This document shows positions 45,835-53,210 of a stretch of DNA of 55,463 nt, piece after piece. The notes beneath the pieces were generated by a model. The model was not told the origin of the DNA and ran no database searches. It saw only the letters and a program-made list of their open reading frames with translations. A program made the translations under genes and the position numbers. Every line of letters starts with the position of its first letter. Position 1 is the first letter of the stretch. The stretch spans positions 1 through 55,463 of the forward strand of contig JAZQEG010000021.1 in the NCBI GenBank assembly GCA_045538875.1, written 5' to 3'. The stretch comes from RGIG4708 sp045538875. GTDB taxonomy: Bacteria > Bacillota > Clostridia > UMGS1810.

Positions 45835-45865
45835 ATTGGTTTTTTGTTAAATATGCCCAAAACAA

Positions 45866-45908
45866 TAATAAAAGGCCTAGCAAAAAAAGTCGTTTTTATG
45901 GCCTTATT
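45866..45908 (-). terminator. Terminator of the yitT-like gene
   Basis: Outer arms AATAAAAGGCC (about 45867-45877) and GGCCTTATT (45900-45908), followed by T-rich sequence on the minus strand. The stem has a small bulge. Confidence 0.6.
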
Positions 45909-45919
45909 AATTATAAACA

Positions 45920-46792
45920 CTAATAACTCTTGTCTATTTTGTCATAGTCGGTAATTGTTTTAAACCCCTCACCCAAAACCTCACGGGCATCGGTAACAAC
46001 AACAAAAGATTTTTTGTCAATACTCCTTACCATATGCACAACATAAGGAACCTCCTTGGGACTTACAACGCACATAAGCATAAGGCTGTCACTGCCCGAG
46101 TACATGCCTACCGATTTGAGCCCTGTAATGCCTCTTTCAAAATGCTTTATTATTTTGTGCGATATTTGTTCGCTTTTTTCGGATATTATATAAATACATT
46201 TTGATGCATTACCAAAAGTAAGTACCATATCTGCAATTTTTGATGCAACAAACATAGATACTGCAGAGTAAAAAGTAATTGTCAGGCTTTTAAAAACAAT
46301 GCCTGCCAAAACAATTATTGCAAGGTCAATTGCAAGTATAATTGTTGCAACCGAAAGATGCGGCACAAACCGCTTTATAACAAGCCCCACCAGGTCACTG
46401 CCGCCTGTGGATGCCTCGCGGTATACCACAAGCCCTATGCCCAGCCCTACAACAACTCCGCCCACAATTGTAGACATAATAATATCATTGCCTGTGAGCG
46501 AAATGTTTTTTGTTATTTCTAAAAACAGTGATAAAAAAACAACGCCCAAAATTGTTTTTATAACCGACTGCTTGCCTATATACCTGTACGCAATAGCAAA
46601 AAGCACTACATTAAATGCAAGGTTTGTAACCGAAAGAGGAATTTTAAAAAAATAAAACAGTATGGTTCCTATTGTGCCCACACCACCTGCCGACAGCTGA
46701 CACGGCAGCAAAAATGCATTTATGCCAAAGCTCAGCAAAAATGTTCCTGCCACAATAAATGCCAAATCAAAAACAGCCTGCTTTATTTTCAT
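45920..46792 (-). CDS. YitT-family membrane protein
   Basis: 290 residues. Five or six membrane segments (residues 1-200, YitT domain; opening FIVAGTFLLSFGINAFLLPCQLSAGGVGT) precede a cytoplasmic DUF2179 domain (about 220-280: SEKSEQISHKIIKHFERGITGL). Transport function has been proposed for the family but not shown. The start lies 4 bases after the DUF1653 gene stop, and its GGGTGA site includes that stop. Confidence 0.92.
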   Translation of the reverse strand: MKIKQAVFDLAFIVAGTFLLSFGINAFLLPCQLSAGGVGTIGTILFYFFKIPLSVTNLAFNVVLFAIAYRYIGKQSVIKTILGVVFLSLFLEITKNISLTGNDIIMSTIVGGVVVGLGIGLVVYREASTGGSDLVGLVIKRFVPHLSVATIILAIDLAIIVLAGIVFKSLTITFYSAVSMFVASKIADMVLTFGNASKCIYIISEKSEQISHKIIKHFERGITGLKSVGMYSGSDSLMLMCVVSPKEVPYVVHMVRSIDKKSFVVVTDAREVLGEGFKTITDYDKIDKSY

Positions 46793-46796
46793 TAAA

Positions 46797-47006
46797 TCAC
46801 CCTTTTATCAATTTAAATCTCGGCTTTTTTTCACCGTTTACATCTATCTCTTCGTTCCACATAGACAAAGGGCGAACCCATAGCTCGCCGTTTCCGTATA
46901 GCGCCTTGTATACAACCATTTTTTCCATTGTTTCGGAATGGTTTGCAATACCAATAACCTCATATATATTGCCTTTGTAATGCTTATAAATTCCGTTTTT
47001 AATCAT
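46797..47006 (-). CDS. DUF1653 small protein
   Basis: 69 residues, the full length of a DUF1653 protein: GIYKHYKGNIYEVIGIANHSET, MVVYKALYGNGELWVRPL, then the W-x-E end. It is a small beta barrel of unknown role. GAGGTAA precedes the ATG. It is cotranscribed with the yitT-like gene. Confidence 0.88.
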   Translation of the reverse strand: MIKNGIYKHYKGNIYEVIGIANHSETMEKMVVYKALYGNGELWVRPLSMWNEEIDVNGEKKPRFKLIKG

Positions 47007-47105
47007 ATTATTACCTCAGTTAACAACAAATTATTCCAAAATACAATTTGTTGTTTTTGTATTTTACAATAAGCTTATATTACACACAAACTCAAATGGT
47101 AAATT

Positions 47106-47837
47106 TTATATTTCAGGCACAAAGCTAGGCATAAGCTCAAGCTTAAACAAATTTGCTTTGTGTTTTTTGTCTATAAGCTCTTTTTTGGACAAATCGTCTA
47201 TTTTGCCTGTTCGGATGTACACATCAAGCTCTGCATAGGTAAAGCCAAGGTTTTCTTCATCAGTTTTGCCGCAAAGTCCGTCTATTGGCGTCTTTTCTAC
47301 AAGCTCTATTGGCAAACCCAAAATGTGACCTATTTGCTTAACCTCCGTAACAGTAAGGTTACTCATTGGCGAAAAATCACCAACCGAATCACCATATCTT
47401 GTGGAATAACCCACCCAGTCCTCCGACAAATTGCATGTGTTTGCAACTCTGCCGTTGTTACTTTGCGATATCGCATAAAGCGTAGTCATTCTAACTCTTG
47501 GAGGCACATTTTTCATTGTCTGAGCTGATATTTGCATGTCTTTTGGCAAATTGTTAATTATTCCGTCAACGGCATCTTTTACATTCACTTCAAAATGCTT
47601 TATTCCAAGGTAATTTACAAGCAAGTATGCCGCATCAATATCGTGCTGTCTGCCATTGGGCATAAGCACACCTATTACTCTGTCTTTGCCAAGCGCCTCA
47701 ACACAAAGGGCAGCGGCTACCGAGCTGTCCTTACCGCCCGAAATGCCTACTACCGCATTACAATCGGGGCCGTTTTTTTTAAAAAAATCTTTTATCCACT
47801 CTACACAATCATTTTTTACTTTTAGCGCATCAAACAC
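47106..47837 (-). CDS. nadE: NH3-dependent NAD+ synthetase
   Basis: Amidates nicotinic acid adenine dinucleotide to NAD+ with ammonia and ATP. It carries the P-loop VVGISGGKDSS, GVLMPNGRQ, NTCNLSEDWVGYSTRYGDSVGDFSP and the KTPIDGLCGKTDEE loop. There is no glutaminase domain, so it uses ammonia. The start chosen is GTG 47837 behind AGGTGG (243 residues). A TTG at 47867 would add 10 residues and overlap the hydrolase gene. It follows a nicotinamidase-like gene, so both steps of NAD salvage lie together. Confidence 0.93.
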   Translation of the reverse strand: MFDALKVKNDCVEWIKDFFKKNGPDCNAVVGISGGKDSSVAAALCVEALGKDRVIGVLMPNGRQHDIDAAYLLVNYLGIKHFEVNVKDAVDGIINNLPKDMQISAQTMKNVPPRVRMTTLYAISQSNNGRVANTCNLSEDWVGYSTRYGDSVGDFSPMSNLTVTEVKQIGHILGLPIELVEKTPIDGLCGKTDEENLGFTYAELDVYIRTGKIDDLSKKELIDKKHKANLFKLELMPSFVPEI

Positions 47838-47853
47838 AATTTTCACCACCTGT

Positions 47854-48354
47854 TCAAACAATTTCAATCTGGCACATCTTCATTGTAGTAAGTGCAGCAT
47901 TGTGACTCTCGGGAGTTACTCCAGCACAGCAGTTTTTGTCAACCTTTACCACTGCATCGGGAAATATTGCTTTTATTATAAGAGCATTTGACACAACGCA
48001 TATGTCAGTGCATAGTCCCACAAGCTCAACCTGCTCAAAATTCTCATCTTTCCAGTTTGGCCAGCCAAAATTTGGCTTGTCTATAATTTTGCATCCATCA
48101 GCATAAATGCCGTCTGCTATTTGCCAACCCTTTGTGCCTTTTATACAATGGGGTACAGGCAGCTTTTTACCCTCGGGTGTTTGGAGATAATTTTCGCCGT
48201 GAGTGTCACGGGTATATATTACCTCATCTCCGTTTTTTATATACTCCTGTACTTTTGCTTTTACGCTTGGCACAATTGCAACTGCCTCTTTTGTGCCAAG
48301 TGCCATATCAATAAAGTCGTTTTGCATATCTACAACAATAAGTGTTTTTTTCAT
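47854..48354 (-). CDS. Isochorismatase-family cysteine hydrolase, probable nicotinamidase
   Basis: 166 residues. DMQNDF at the N-terminus (Asp9), a Lys in the HCIKGTKGW region and the nucleophile Cys in VGLCTDICVVSNAL give the D-K-C triad. The nadE neighbour strongly favours nicotinamidase (nicotinamide to nicotinate), but the classical metal motif of PncA (DxHxxxH) appears only in altered form (DTHGENY), so the substrate is not proven. Confidence 0.87.
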   Translation of the reverse strand: MKKTLIVVDMQNDFIDMALGTKEAVAIVPSVKAKVQEYIKNGDEVIYTRDTHGENYLQTPEGKKLPVPHCIKGTKGWQIADGIYADGCKIIDKPNFGWPNWKDENFEQVELVGLCTDICVVSNALIIKAIFPDAVVKVDKNCCAGVTPESHNAALTTMKMCQIEIV

Positions 48355-48377
48355 ATTGCCTCCTCCTTGTTTTTATT

Positions 48378-48406
48378 ATTTTACCATTATGTAGAAGCTT
48401 AGTCAA
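48378..48406 (-). promoter_or_regulatory. Promoter of the nicotinamidase-nadE operon
   Basis: On the minus strand TTGACT (48401-48406), 17 bases, TAAAAT (48378-48383), 24 bases before the start. Confidence 0.65.
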
Positions 48407-48460
48407 TTGCTGCGGCTCAAAAACGCAAAAAAATGATATGTAGTTTTATATTGATATTAT

Positions 48461-48510
48461 AATGGCTGTTTAATTAAGCATTTTTATACTTGCCTAATCA
48501 AACAGCCATT
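48461..48510 (-). terminator. Hairpin terminator of the small Pro-rich protein gene
   Basis: Arms 48461-48480 and 48491-48510 (core AATGGCTGTTT / AAACAGCCATT) pair with few mismatches over 20 bases around a 10-base loop. Confidence 0.75.
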
Positions 48511-48519
48511 TGATTATAT

Positions 48520-48795
48520 TTACAAATCCTCCAGCTCTGCCAAAGGCATGTCATTTTGCATATTATCACGAGCCAAATCAGTATCAATTGCCAAATATGC
48601 CGAAGATATGGGTTTGTCGCTTGAGTGGGGTTTGGCGTGATACACCTTTTGAGAGGGTGCTTTTGTACCTGCAATTATTGGGTTTACCTGCTCATTTGAA
48701 TGTTTTGCCTTGCCTTGAATTTCGGGCACAGGCGGCACATCGTTTTTTGGTTTTGTATGTGTACGGTCTGGTCTTTTCATTCCTTGCTTTGCCAT
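48520..48795 (-). CDS. Small basic Pro-rich hypothetical protein
   Basis: 91 residues. The N-terminal half is hydrophilic, rich in Lys, Pro and Gln, with KRPDRTHTKPKNDVPPVPEIQG. The C-terminal 25 residues are acidic and end in DMPLAELEDL. No membrane segment or known domain. A good GAGGTG site before the ATG and a strong terminator after the stop support it as a real gene. Function unknown; likely disordered. Confidence 0.7.
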   Translation of the reverse strand: MAKQGMKRPDRTHTKPKNDVPPVPEIQGKAKHSNEQVNPIIAGTKAPSQKVYHAKPHSSDKPISSAYLAIDTDLARDNMQNDMPLAELEDL

Positions 48796-48849
48796 TTAAA
48801 TTCACCTCAAAGGTAGTATTTGCACAATGCAAATATTTATGCCGCTTTG

Positions 48850-49008
48850 TCATTTTTGGCAAATGGTTTTTTGAGTTGCAATAGTGGTAATTGTGTCACC
48901 CAGTTGTGTTAAAACAACGCCAAGCATTGTAAGCTCGTCAACAGACAAATTGCACGATATTGCATTTGCCAGAGCTGTAATTGCTGCTGTCAGATTGCAT
49001 GCGTTCAT
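48850..49008 (-). CDS. Very small DUF6774-like protein
   Basis: 52 residues read from ATG 49008 to TGA 48850-48852, behind GGGTGATATT. The sequence MNACNLTAAITALANAIS, then DELTMLGVVLTQLGDTI and a final TIC, has the hydrophobic pattern I associate with the DUF6774 family of tiny Firmicute proteins. Two predicted helices. Function unknown. Confidence 0.65.
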   Translation of the reverse strand: MNACNLTAAITALANAISCNLSVDELTMLGVVLTQLGDTITTIATQKTICQK

Positions 49009-49160
49009 AATATCACCCTGTATATTATATGCATTCAGCTTAATATGGGTTTACTCAATGGCGCTCGTTATCTCAGTATATAAATATTATTTTAAAGGTA
49101 TATATAGCTAATAATGTATCAAATTCTACTCATTAAAACTGTTTTTAATCTAAAATTAAA

Positions 49161-49190
49161 AGCCAGATTTATATAAATCTGGCTTTTTTG
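49161..49190. terminator. Hairpin with flanking A and T runs
   Basis: Stem AGCCAGATTT (49161-49170) with AAATCTGGCT (49175-49184), preceded by A's and followed by T's, so it can end transcription in either direction. Confidence 0.7.
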
Positions 49191-49222
49191 TTTTGTGTAA
49201 TCACAAGAATTTTTGTTTTTTG

Positions 49223-49303
49223 ATTACTTCAAACAAGGGATAAAAAAACAAGGATACCAAATGGTATCCTTGTTTTTTTAAAGAACCGAACGGTTTAGAT
49301 GGC
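49223..49303. repeat. Cassette repeat, partial copy C (3' end only)
   Basis: Matches 51539-51619 of the full copy at a constant offset of 2316 bases with few substitutions. It includes ACTTCAAACAAGG, the palindrome AAGGATACCA-AA-TGGTATCCTT and GGTTTAGATG. The palindrome with its T-run can serve as terminator for the minus-strand genes at 49349-50803. Confidence 0.85.
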
Positions 49304-49348
49304 AATATATTTTAGTAATATTCCATCTTTAACAATGTTATCTTTTTG

Positions 49349-49954
49349 CTATAATGATATTCTTTTTTCTATAATAGCTTTAGTTCCTTCGGCATCCACA
49401 GGCATAATAAATTCATAGTTGTTTGTCTGTGTTCGTATATTCATAGAAACTATAGCTAAGCCCATCACTTTTTCATTTTTAACAATGATAATTTCTTTTA
49501 TGTCCTTCATATTGACATCTATGTCTATTAATTCGATATTTAAACCTTTTAAAGATATCGCCGTTCCAATTATCTTTTCATCTTGTATAATTAAATTTTC
49601 TCCTCTTGTCGCAATACTAATCCATCCATAGTATAGTGAATTAACCCCCATCCATATAAACCCAATCCAACAAGCAATACTTATCAATGTATATGTCAGC
49701 TCAGAAGTATCTATATTCTCTTTTCCTATAATATACATCATCGTTAACACACCAATACAAAACAACGATATAAACATATATGGAATAAAACCTTTTTCTG
49801 CTTTTGAAGAAAATTGTGTATTGTAAACAGTCTTTTCTGCGTCGATTCCCTTGTTATATTTGATCCGTCTCAACAAATTTTTTCTTCCTTGATTGGCTAT
49901 TTGAAAAATAACAATAACATATGCTACTGCTAAAACAACAGATATAAATCCCAT
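49349..49954 (-). CDS. Hypothetical membrane protein of cassette 1
   Basis: 201 residues. Three membrane segments (about residues 2-20, 58-78 and 88-112), then a soluble C-terminal domain of beta strands (about 120-200: ENLIIQDEKIIGTAISLKG, IDVNMKDIKEIIIVKNEKVMG) resembling a PH-like or bPH fold (inference). I do not recognise a family. The start chosen is ATG 49954 with GGGGGT upstream; an ATG at 49969 touches the stop of the preceding gene (TAGATG). Cotranscribed with the WG-repeat lipoprotein gene. Confidence 0.75.
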   Translation of the reverse strand: MGFISVVLAVAYVIVIFQIANQGRKNLLRRIKYNKGIDAEKTVYNTQFSSKAEKGFIPYMFISLFCIGVLTMMYIIGKENIDTSELTYTLISIACWIGFIWMGVNSLYYGWISIATRGENLIIQDEKIIGTAISLKGLNIELIDIDVNMKDIKEIIIVKNEKVMGLAIVSMNIRTQTNNYEFIMPVDAEGTKAIIEKRISL

Positions 49955-49969
49955 TTCATTTACCCCCAT

Positions 49970-50803
49970 CTATTTTAAATTATATATTGAACTTAACCTT
50001 GGTTCTTCTACCATATTACCGTTTTTATCAATATTCACATAATACATCAAGCCGTCTGCACCTGTGAATGTTATTTGTGCTATGCCATTCTCAAAATCGC
50101 CAGCACCTGTAATATTTAAATTATAAAAATCAGGAACCTTCGAAACTCCTAAATCTTTTAAAACAAACACACTTCCATCGGTTTTAATATAATACATTTC
50201 ATCATCATTCTTACTTATACATAAAGCCATACCATCCTTAAACAAATGGCGTTCATAAGCATTAAACGGTGAAAACGAAGGAACTTCTTCCTTGTTTAGT
50301 TCAATTAATGTACCATCTTTTTTAAGTATCGCCGTACGAGTGTCCCATATGTGATCTAATTCTACCAAACAATAACCTTCGGAAAAAGCAGTGTGACATC
50401 CATCCCTTATTTCTTCAAATTCACAAATGACAGTTCCTGATGTATCAATCACTTTCCAATTTCCTATACCAGTATCGGCCAATTCGTCTGCAGGCTTTAC
50501 CCACGCTCTGCCATCTGAAAAAGGTTGCACTTCCGCATATTGTGTTGTAAACGGAATAACAAAGTTCATATCCTTATCAATACATCCATAATAAACCGAT
50601 CGTCGAGCATAATTACTTTCTGTTTTAGTTACCCAAAGTAACCCCTCTGAAAAAGATGACTCACAAGGTTCATAACCGAGTTCTTCAAAATTTATTTGCT
50701 CAATTGAATTTTCGTCAATACGCGTTTCTGTTGTTTGGCTTCCATTACATGCCGTTAATAGCACAACTAGTAACATCAAACTGATTAATAATGTTTTCTT
50801 CAT
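49970..50803 (-). CDS. WG-repeat lipoprotein of cassette 1
   Basis: 277 residues. The signal peptide MKKTLLISLMLLVVLLTAC ends in a lipobox (LLTAC), so the protein should be anchored outside the membrane. The mature part contains WG-type repeats (units like GCIDKDMNFVIPFTTQYAEVQPFSDGRAWVKP and FSEGYCLVE...ILKKDGTLI), which form beta-rich modules thought to bind proteins. ATG 50803 lies behind GGGAGG. Translation runs directly into the membrane-protein gene. Confidence 0.82.
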   Translation of the reverse strand: MKKTLLISLMLLVVLLTACNGSQTTETRIDENSIEQINFEELGYEPCESSFSEGLLWVTKTESNYARRSVYYGCIDKDMNFVIPFTTQYAEVQPFSDGRAWVKPADELADTGIGNWKVIDTSGTVICEFEEIRDGCHTAFSEGYCLVELDHIWDTRTAILKKDGTLIELNKEEVPSFSPFNAYERHLFKDGMALCISKNDDEMYYIKTDGSVFVLKDLGVSKVPDFYNLNITGAGDFENGIAQITFTGADGLMYYVNIDKNGNMVEEPRLSSIYNLK

Positions 50804-50835
50804 AATGTTTCCTCCCACATCAAGTATTATTTTTA

Positions 50836-50864
50836 ATTATACTCAATTTATTAAGTATTGTCAA
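50836..50864 (-). promoter_or_regulatory. Consensus promoter of cassette 1 minus-strand operon
   Basis: On the minus strand TTGACA (50859-50864), 17 bases, TATAAT (50836-50841). The -35 box lies inside the palindrome at 50853-50869. Confidence 0.8.
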
Positions 50865-50869
50865 TACTT
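50853..50869. promoter_or_regulatory. Palindromic operator between divergent genes
   Basis: AAGTATTGTCAATACTT is a perfect 8-bp dyad around one base. It covers the -35 box of the lipoprotein promoter and lies 32 bases before the XRE gene start. Half-site-like AAGTAT sequences recur at 50822 and 50871. It is the natural binding site for the XRE protein (inference). Confidence 0.7.
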
Positions 50870-50900
50870 TAAGTATGATAAAATAATCTTGGTGATTAAA

Positions 50901-51101
50901 ATGATTAGTTATAAGCCGTTTTACGATACATTATTTAAAAAAGGAATAACAGAATATTATTTGATTTTCAAGCAAGGATTCTCTGCAAATACTCTACATC
51001 GTATGAAAAAAGGTGAAGCCATAAGCACTAAAACGCTTGATGCTCTGTGCTATGTTTTAGATTGTGAAGTCGAAGATATTATTAAATTTGAAAAAGAATA
51101 G
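50901..51101 (+). CDS. XRE-family (Cro/CI-type) small transcription regulator
   Basis: 66 residues, essentially one helix-turn-helix domain: YKPFYDTLFKKGITEYYLIFKQGFSANTLHRMKKGEAISTKTLDALCYVLDCEVEDIIKF (read in pieces), the layout of HTH_26 proteins. The recognition helix is around FSANTLHRMKKG. ATG 50901 follows TTGGTGA; the longer upstream frame crosses the operator and is not used. It is divergent from the lipoprotein operon and probably represses it and itself through the shared palindrome. Confidence 0.88.
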   Translation: MISYKPFYDTLFKKGITEYYLIFKQGFSANTLHRMKKGEAISTKTLDALCYVLDCEVEDIIKFEKE

Positions 51102-51139
51102 CACCTGATTTGTTAAGTCAATCAGGTGCTATTCTTTTA
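51100..51139 (+). terminator. Terminator of the XRE regulator gene
   Basis: Stem AGCACCTGATT (51100-51110) with AATCAGGTGCT (51120-51130), then ATTCTTTT. The first arm overlaps the stop codon. Confidence 0.85.
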
Positions 51140-51620
51140 CTCGGGTTCAGGTCTGGTTCAAATCCGCTTGACATCTACCCTTTTGTTTCAAAACTGATTT
51201 TTGCAAAAAGCCCTCAAAACATTGAAAAAAGCGAACAATTTAGATGTCATCTAAATCATTCGCTTTTTTTGGCTCCCCCTGTTGGACTACGACTCACTTT
51301 GTTCGCTTGCATAATTCAGTTTACCAATCAACCATCGCTTTCGCTCGGTTTCTTGGAACTTCATTAATCTCACCAACGACAACCACCCTTGCGGTGCCCG
51401 AACATAAGCCATATAACAAAGTATATGGCTTATTATTCGACCGCTTCAACAACAAATCCTCGCTGCTTCTGCCACTGGCAGCGCTCGGATGTGTTGCAGT
51501 TGAACAGCCTTCGGCTGTTAACCTCGTTGTTTGTTTGAATCACTTCAAACAAGGAATAAAAAAATAAGGATACCAAATGGTATCCTTATTTTTTGGAAGA
51601 GCCGAATGGTTTAGATGACA
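51131..51620. repeat. Cassette repeat, full-length copy A
   Basis: About 490 bases. Bases 51131-51481 match 55113-55463 at a constant offset of 3982 without a net gap and with few substitutions, and its last 80 bases match 49223-49303. It contains ordered structures: hairpin 51227-51265 (GCGAACAATTTAGAT arms), hairpin ATAAGCCATATA/TATATGGCTTAT (51404-51432), AACAGCC-TTCG-GGCTGTT near 51502-51519, and the palindrome AATAAGGATACCA/TGGTATCCTTATT at 51563-51590. Short open frames inside it are explained by the DNA conservation. No transposase or integrase. Confidence 0.88.
51561..51596. terminator. Palindromic terminator at the end of repeat A
   Basis: A perfect 13-bp stem with a 2-base AA loop between A- and T-runs. 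Oriented to end the minus-strand operon that stops at 51628. Confidence 0.75.
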
Positions 51621-51627
51621 TTAAAAA

Positions 51628-52338
51628 TCACACTTTTTCAAGGGTGATTTTCCCCTTCTTTTTACTAGCGATAATATATTCAGGCGAAACGACATTGAAG
51701 TTTTTGTCTATGACAACAAAAGCGTCATCTTTTTCGCAAATTATATATGTGTTTGGTAAAGAATATGTGGCCCCATCAAAATCAAAAGTTGTGCAGTCTC
51801 CCACAGTCGGAGCTTGAATGTTATAATGTATTTTAGAGTATATTGGTTTAAATAAAATGTTGCCTTGCGCTGTTGATATTCCATATTTTTCATTTTCGCA
51901 TATAATATAATACTTAATGTTCAATCGTTCATTATGTGGATTAGTGTCTACACAATTTACTCTATCATAAGAAATAGGAATTATAATTTCGTTATATGCG
52001 TTTACAACCCCCTGCTTGCCATTGCGTGATACTTTGTAAAAATCTTTGTGTTCTGATTTGCCGTTTTCATAAATTTCAATTGTGCGACCTAAAGGTTTTA
52101 TTGTGTCATATTCTGGCGGCAATATTACATATCCATTTCCCTCAGCAATACCGATAGGTGAGGCAAGTTTAATCATTCCGCTTTTGTCAAATCCTAACAT
52201 TTCTTTTGAAAAATACAAATACGAATTTCCATAATCAATATTTGTGTCTACATTTATATTTTTACCATCATATTTAGCAGTCCAGTACTCCACAATAGGC
52301 ATTTCGTTGTTAATTGTATATCCATATACTTTTTCCAT
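51628..52338 (-). CDS. Cytoplasmic WG-repeat protein of cassette 2
   Basis: 236 residues with no signal peptide. WG repeats are visible: KVSRNGKQGVVNAYNEIIIPISYDRV and ICENEKYGISTAQGNILFKPIYSKI, with a degenerate third unit in FVVIDKNFNVVSPEYI. The N-terminal 90 residues are less regular. WG modules are usually protein-binding. It is the last gene of the four-gene operon (20-base gap from the preceding gene), followed by the palindromic terminator of repeat A. Confidence 0.78.
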   Translation of the reverse strand: MEKVYGYTINNEMPIVEYWTAKYDGKNINVDTNIDYGNSYLYFSKEMLGFDKSGMIKLASPIGIAEGNGYVILPPEYDTIKPLGRTIEIYENGKSEHKDFYKVSRNGKQGVVNAYNEIIIPISYDRVNCVDTNPHNERLNIKYYIICENEKYGISTAQGNILFKPIYSKIHYNIQAPTVGDCTTFDFDGATYSLPNTYIICEKDDAFVVIDKNFNVVSPEYIIASKKKGKITLEKV

Positions 52339-52358
52339 GATTTTCTCCTTTGTATATT

Positions 52359-53198
52359 TTATATTTTATAATCTTTTACAGGAATTGGATCTTTGGAAAA
52401 ATCTACATCATCCGGTTTGTCAAAATTCCATACGACAATCTCAGTATCTTGCTTCATCTTATTAATAAGCGCATTAAGTTTTTCTTTTCTTGTTGGTGTT
52501 CTGAATTCGTAATCGAAGTTTGTAAAAAGAAATGATGGAATGATTTTGTAATCAAAAAAAGATTTTTCGCTGTGTTTTTCAAGTTTCCATAAATCAGCAA
52601 TAGTGTTTTTTATCAACTCTTCATGACTGCTTAATGATTTCATATCCAGATAATGTTTTTCCAGATTTGAAGGACTTTCAATAGTCGCTTTATATGTGCA
52701 TTTATATTCAATTAAATATATGTGGTTTTTTGCAGTATCAACTGCAATATAGTCAAATTCGGGTTTTGATGCAATTATTTCTTGTGGAACGGCAAACTCT
52801 AGACCAAGGATTTGAAAATCATTTAACTTTCTATTTTTTTGTGCTATTTCTTGTTGATTTATTCTTTCAACCTGATTCCCTTTGCCACTTTTGACTATCT
52901 TTCTGATATCATCAATGTTTTCAAGATAAACGCCAAACTGATATTTTTTTGGTGTATTTTTTATTTTTTCTACTAATTCTTTTTTCCCGATTTTCTCCGC
53001 TCTTTCCTTAAATTTCATAGGATCTATCCCGTTTTCTGTTACGGTACATACAACCAGGCCATTATGCCATACGTTAAGCTTGTTAATGCTAAAGAACATA
53101 TACAAATCTTCCGATTCTCTTATCATTTCAAAAAACTCTTTACCGTTCTCATTACTTATAATTTTATGTAGCTTATTATAATCTCTTAACGTATCCAT
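52359..53198 (-). CDS. Putative PD-(D/E)XK-fold protein of cassette 2
   Basis: 279 residues, family not recognised. Residues 145-170 read EFDYIAVDTAKNHIYLIEYKC: Asp149 in a strand, then Glu164-x-Lys166 in the next, the D...ExK spacing of PD-(D/E)XK nucleases. A helix with Glu117 precedes it. The C-terminal part is helical and basic. The N-terminal 110 residues form a separate alpha/beta region. Nuclease activity is inference from the motif only. It lies 12 bases after the MBL nuclease gene, so it is made with it. Confidence 0.6.
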   Translation of the reverse strand: MDTLRDYNKLHKIISNENGKEFFEMIRESEDLYMFFSINKLNVWHNGLVVCTVTENGIDPMKFKERAEKIGKKELVEKIKNTPKKYQFGVYLENIDDIRKIVKSGKGNQVERINQQEIAQKNRKLNDFQILGLEFAVPQEIIASKPEFDYIAVDTAKNHIYLIEYKCTYKATIESPSNLEKHYLDMKSLSSHEELIKNTIADLWKLEKHSEKSFFDYKIIPSFLFTNFDYEFRTPTRKEKLNALINKMKQDTEIVVWNFDKPDDVDFSKDPIPVKDYKI

Positions 53199-53210
53199 AA
53201 TTACTCTCCT

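Larger units (their letters stand above)
49009..49348. other. Gene-free boundary of the accessory region
   Basis: 340 bases without a credible gene. It holds a terminator hairpin (49161-49184) and a partial copy of the cassette repeat (49223-49303). The rest is AT-rich and unremarkable. It marks the change from core genes to the AT-rich array. Confidence 0.6.

Noticed and set aside
51110..51567. ORFs inside repeat A, and 54984-55349 in repeat B, sharing the peptide PPVGLRLTLFACIIQFTN
   Set aside because: The peptide is shared only because the DNA is a repeat; the frames cross hairpins and have no ribosome binding site. A real conserved peptide cannot be fully excluded.
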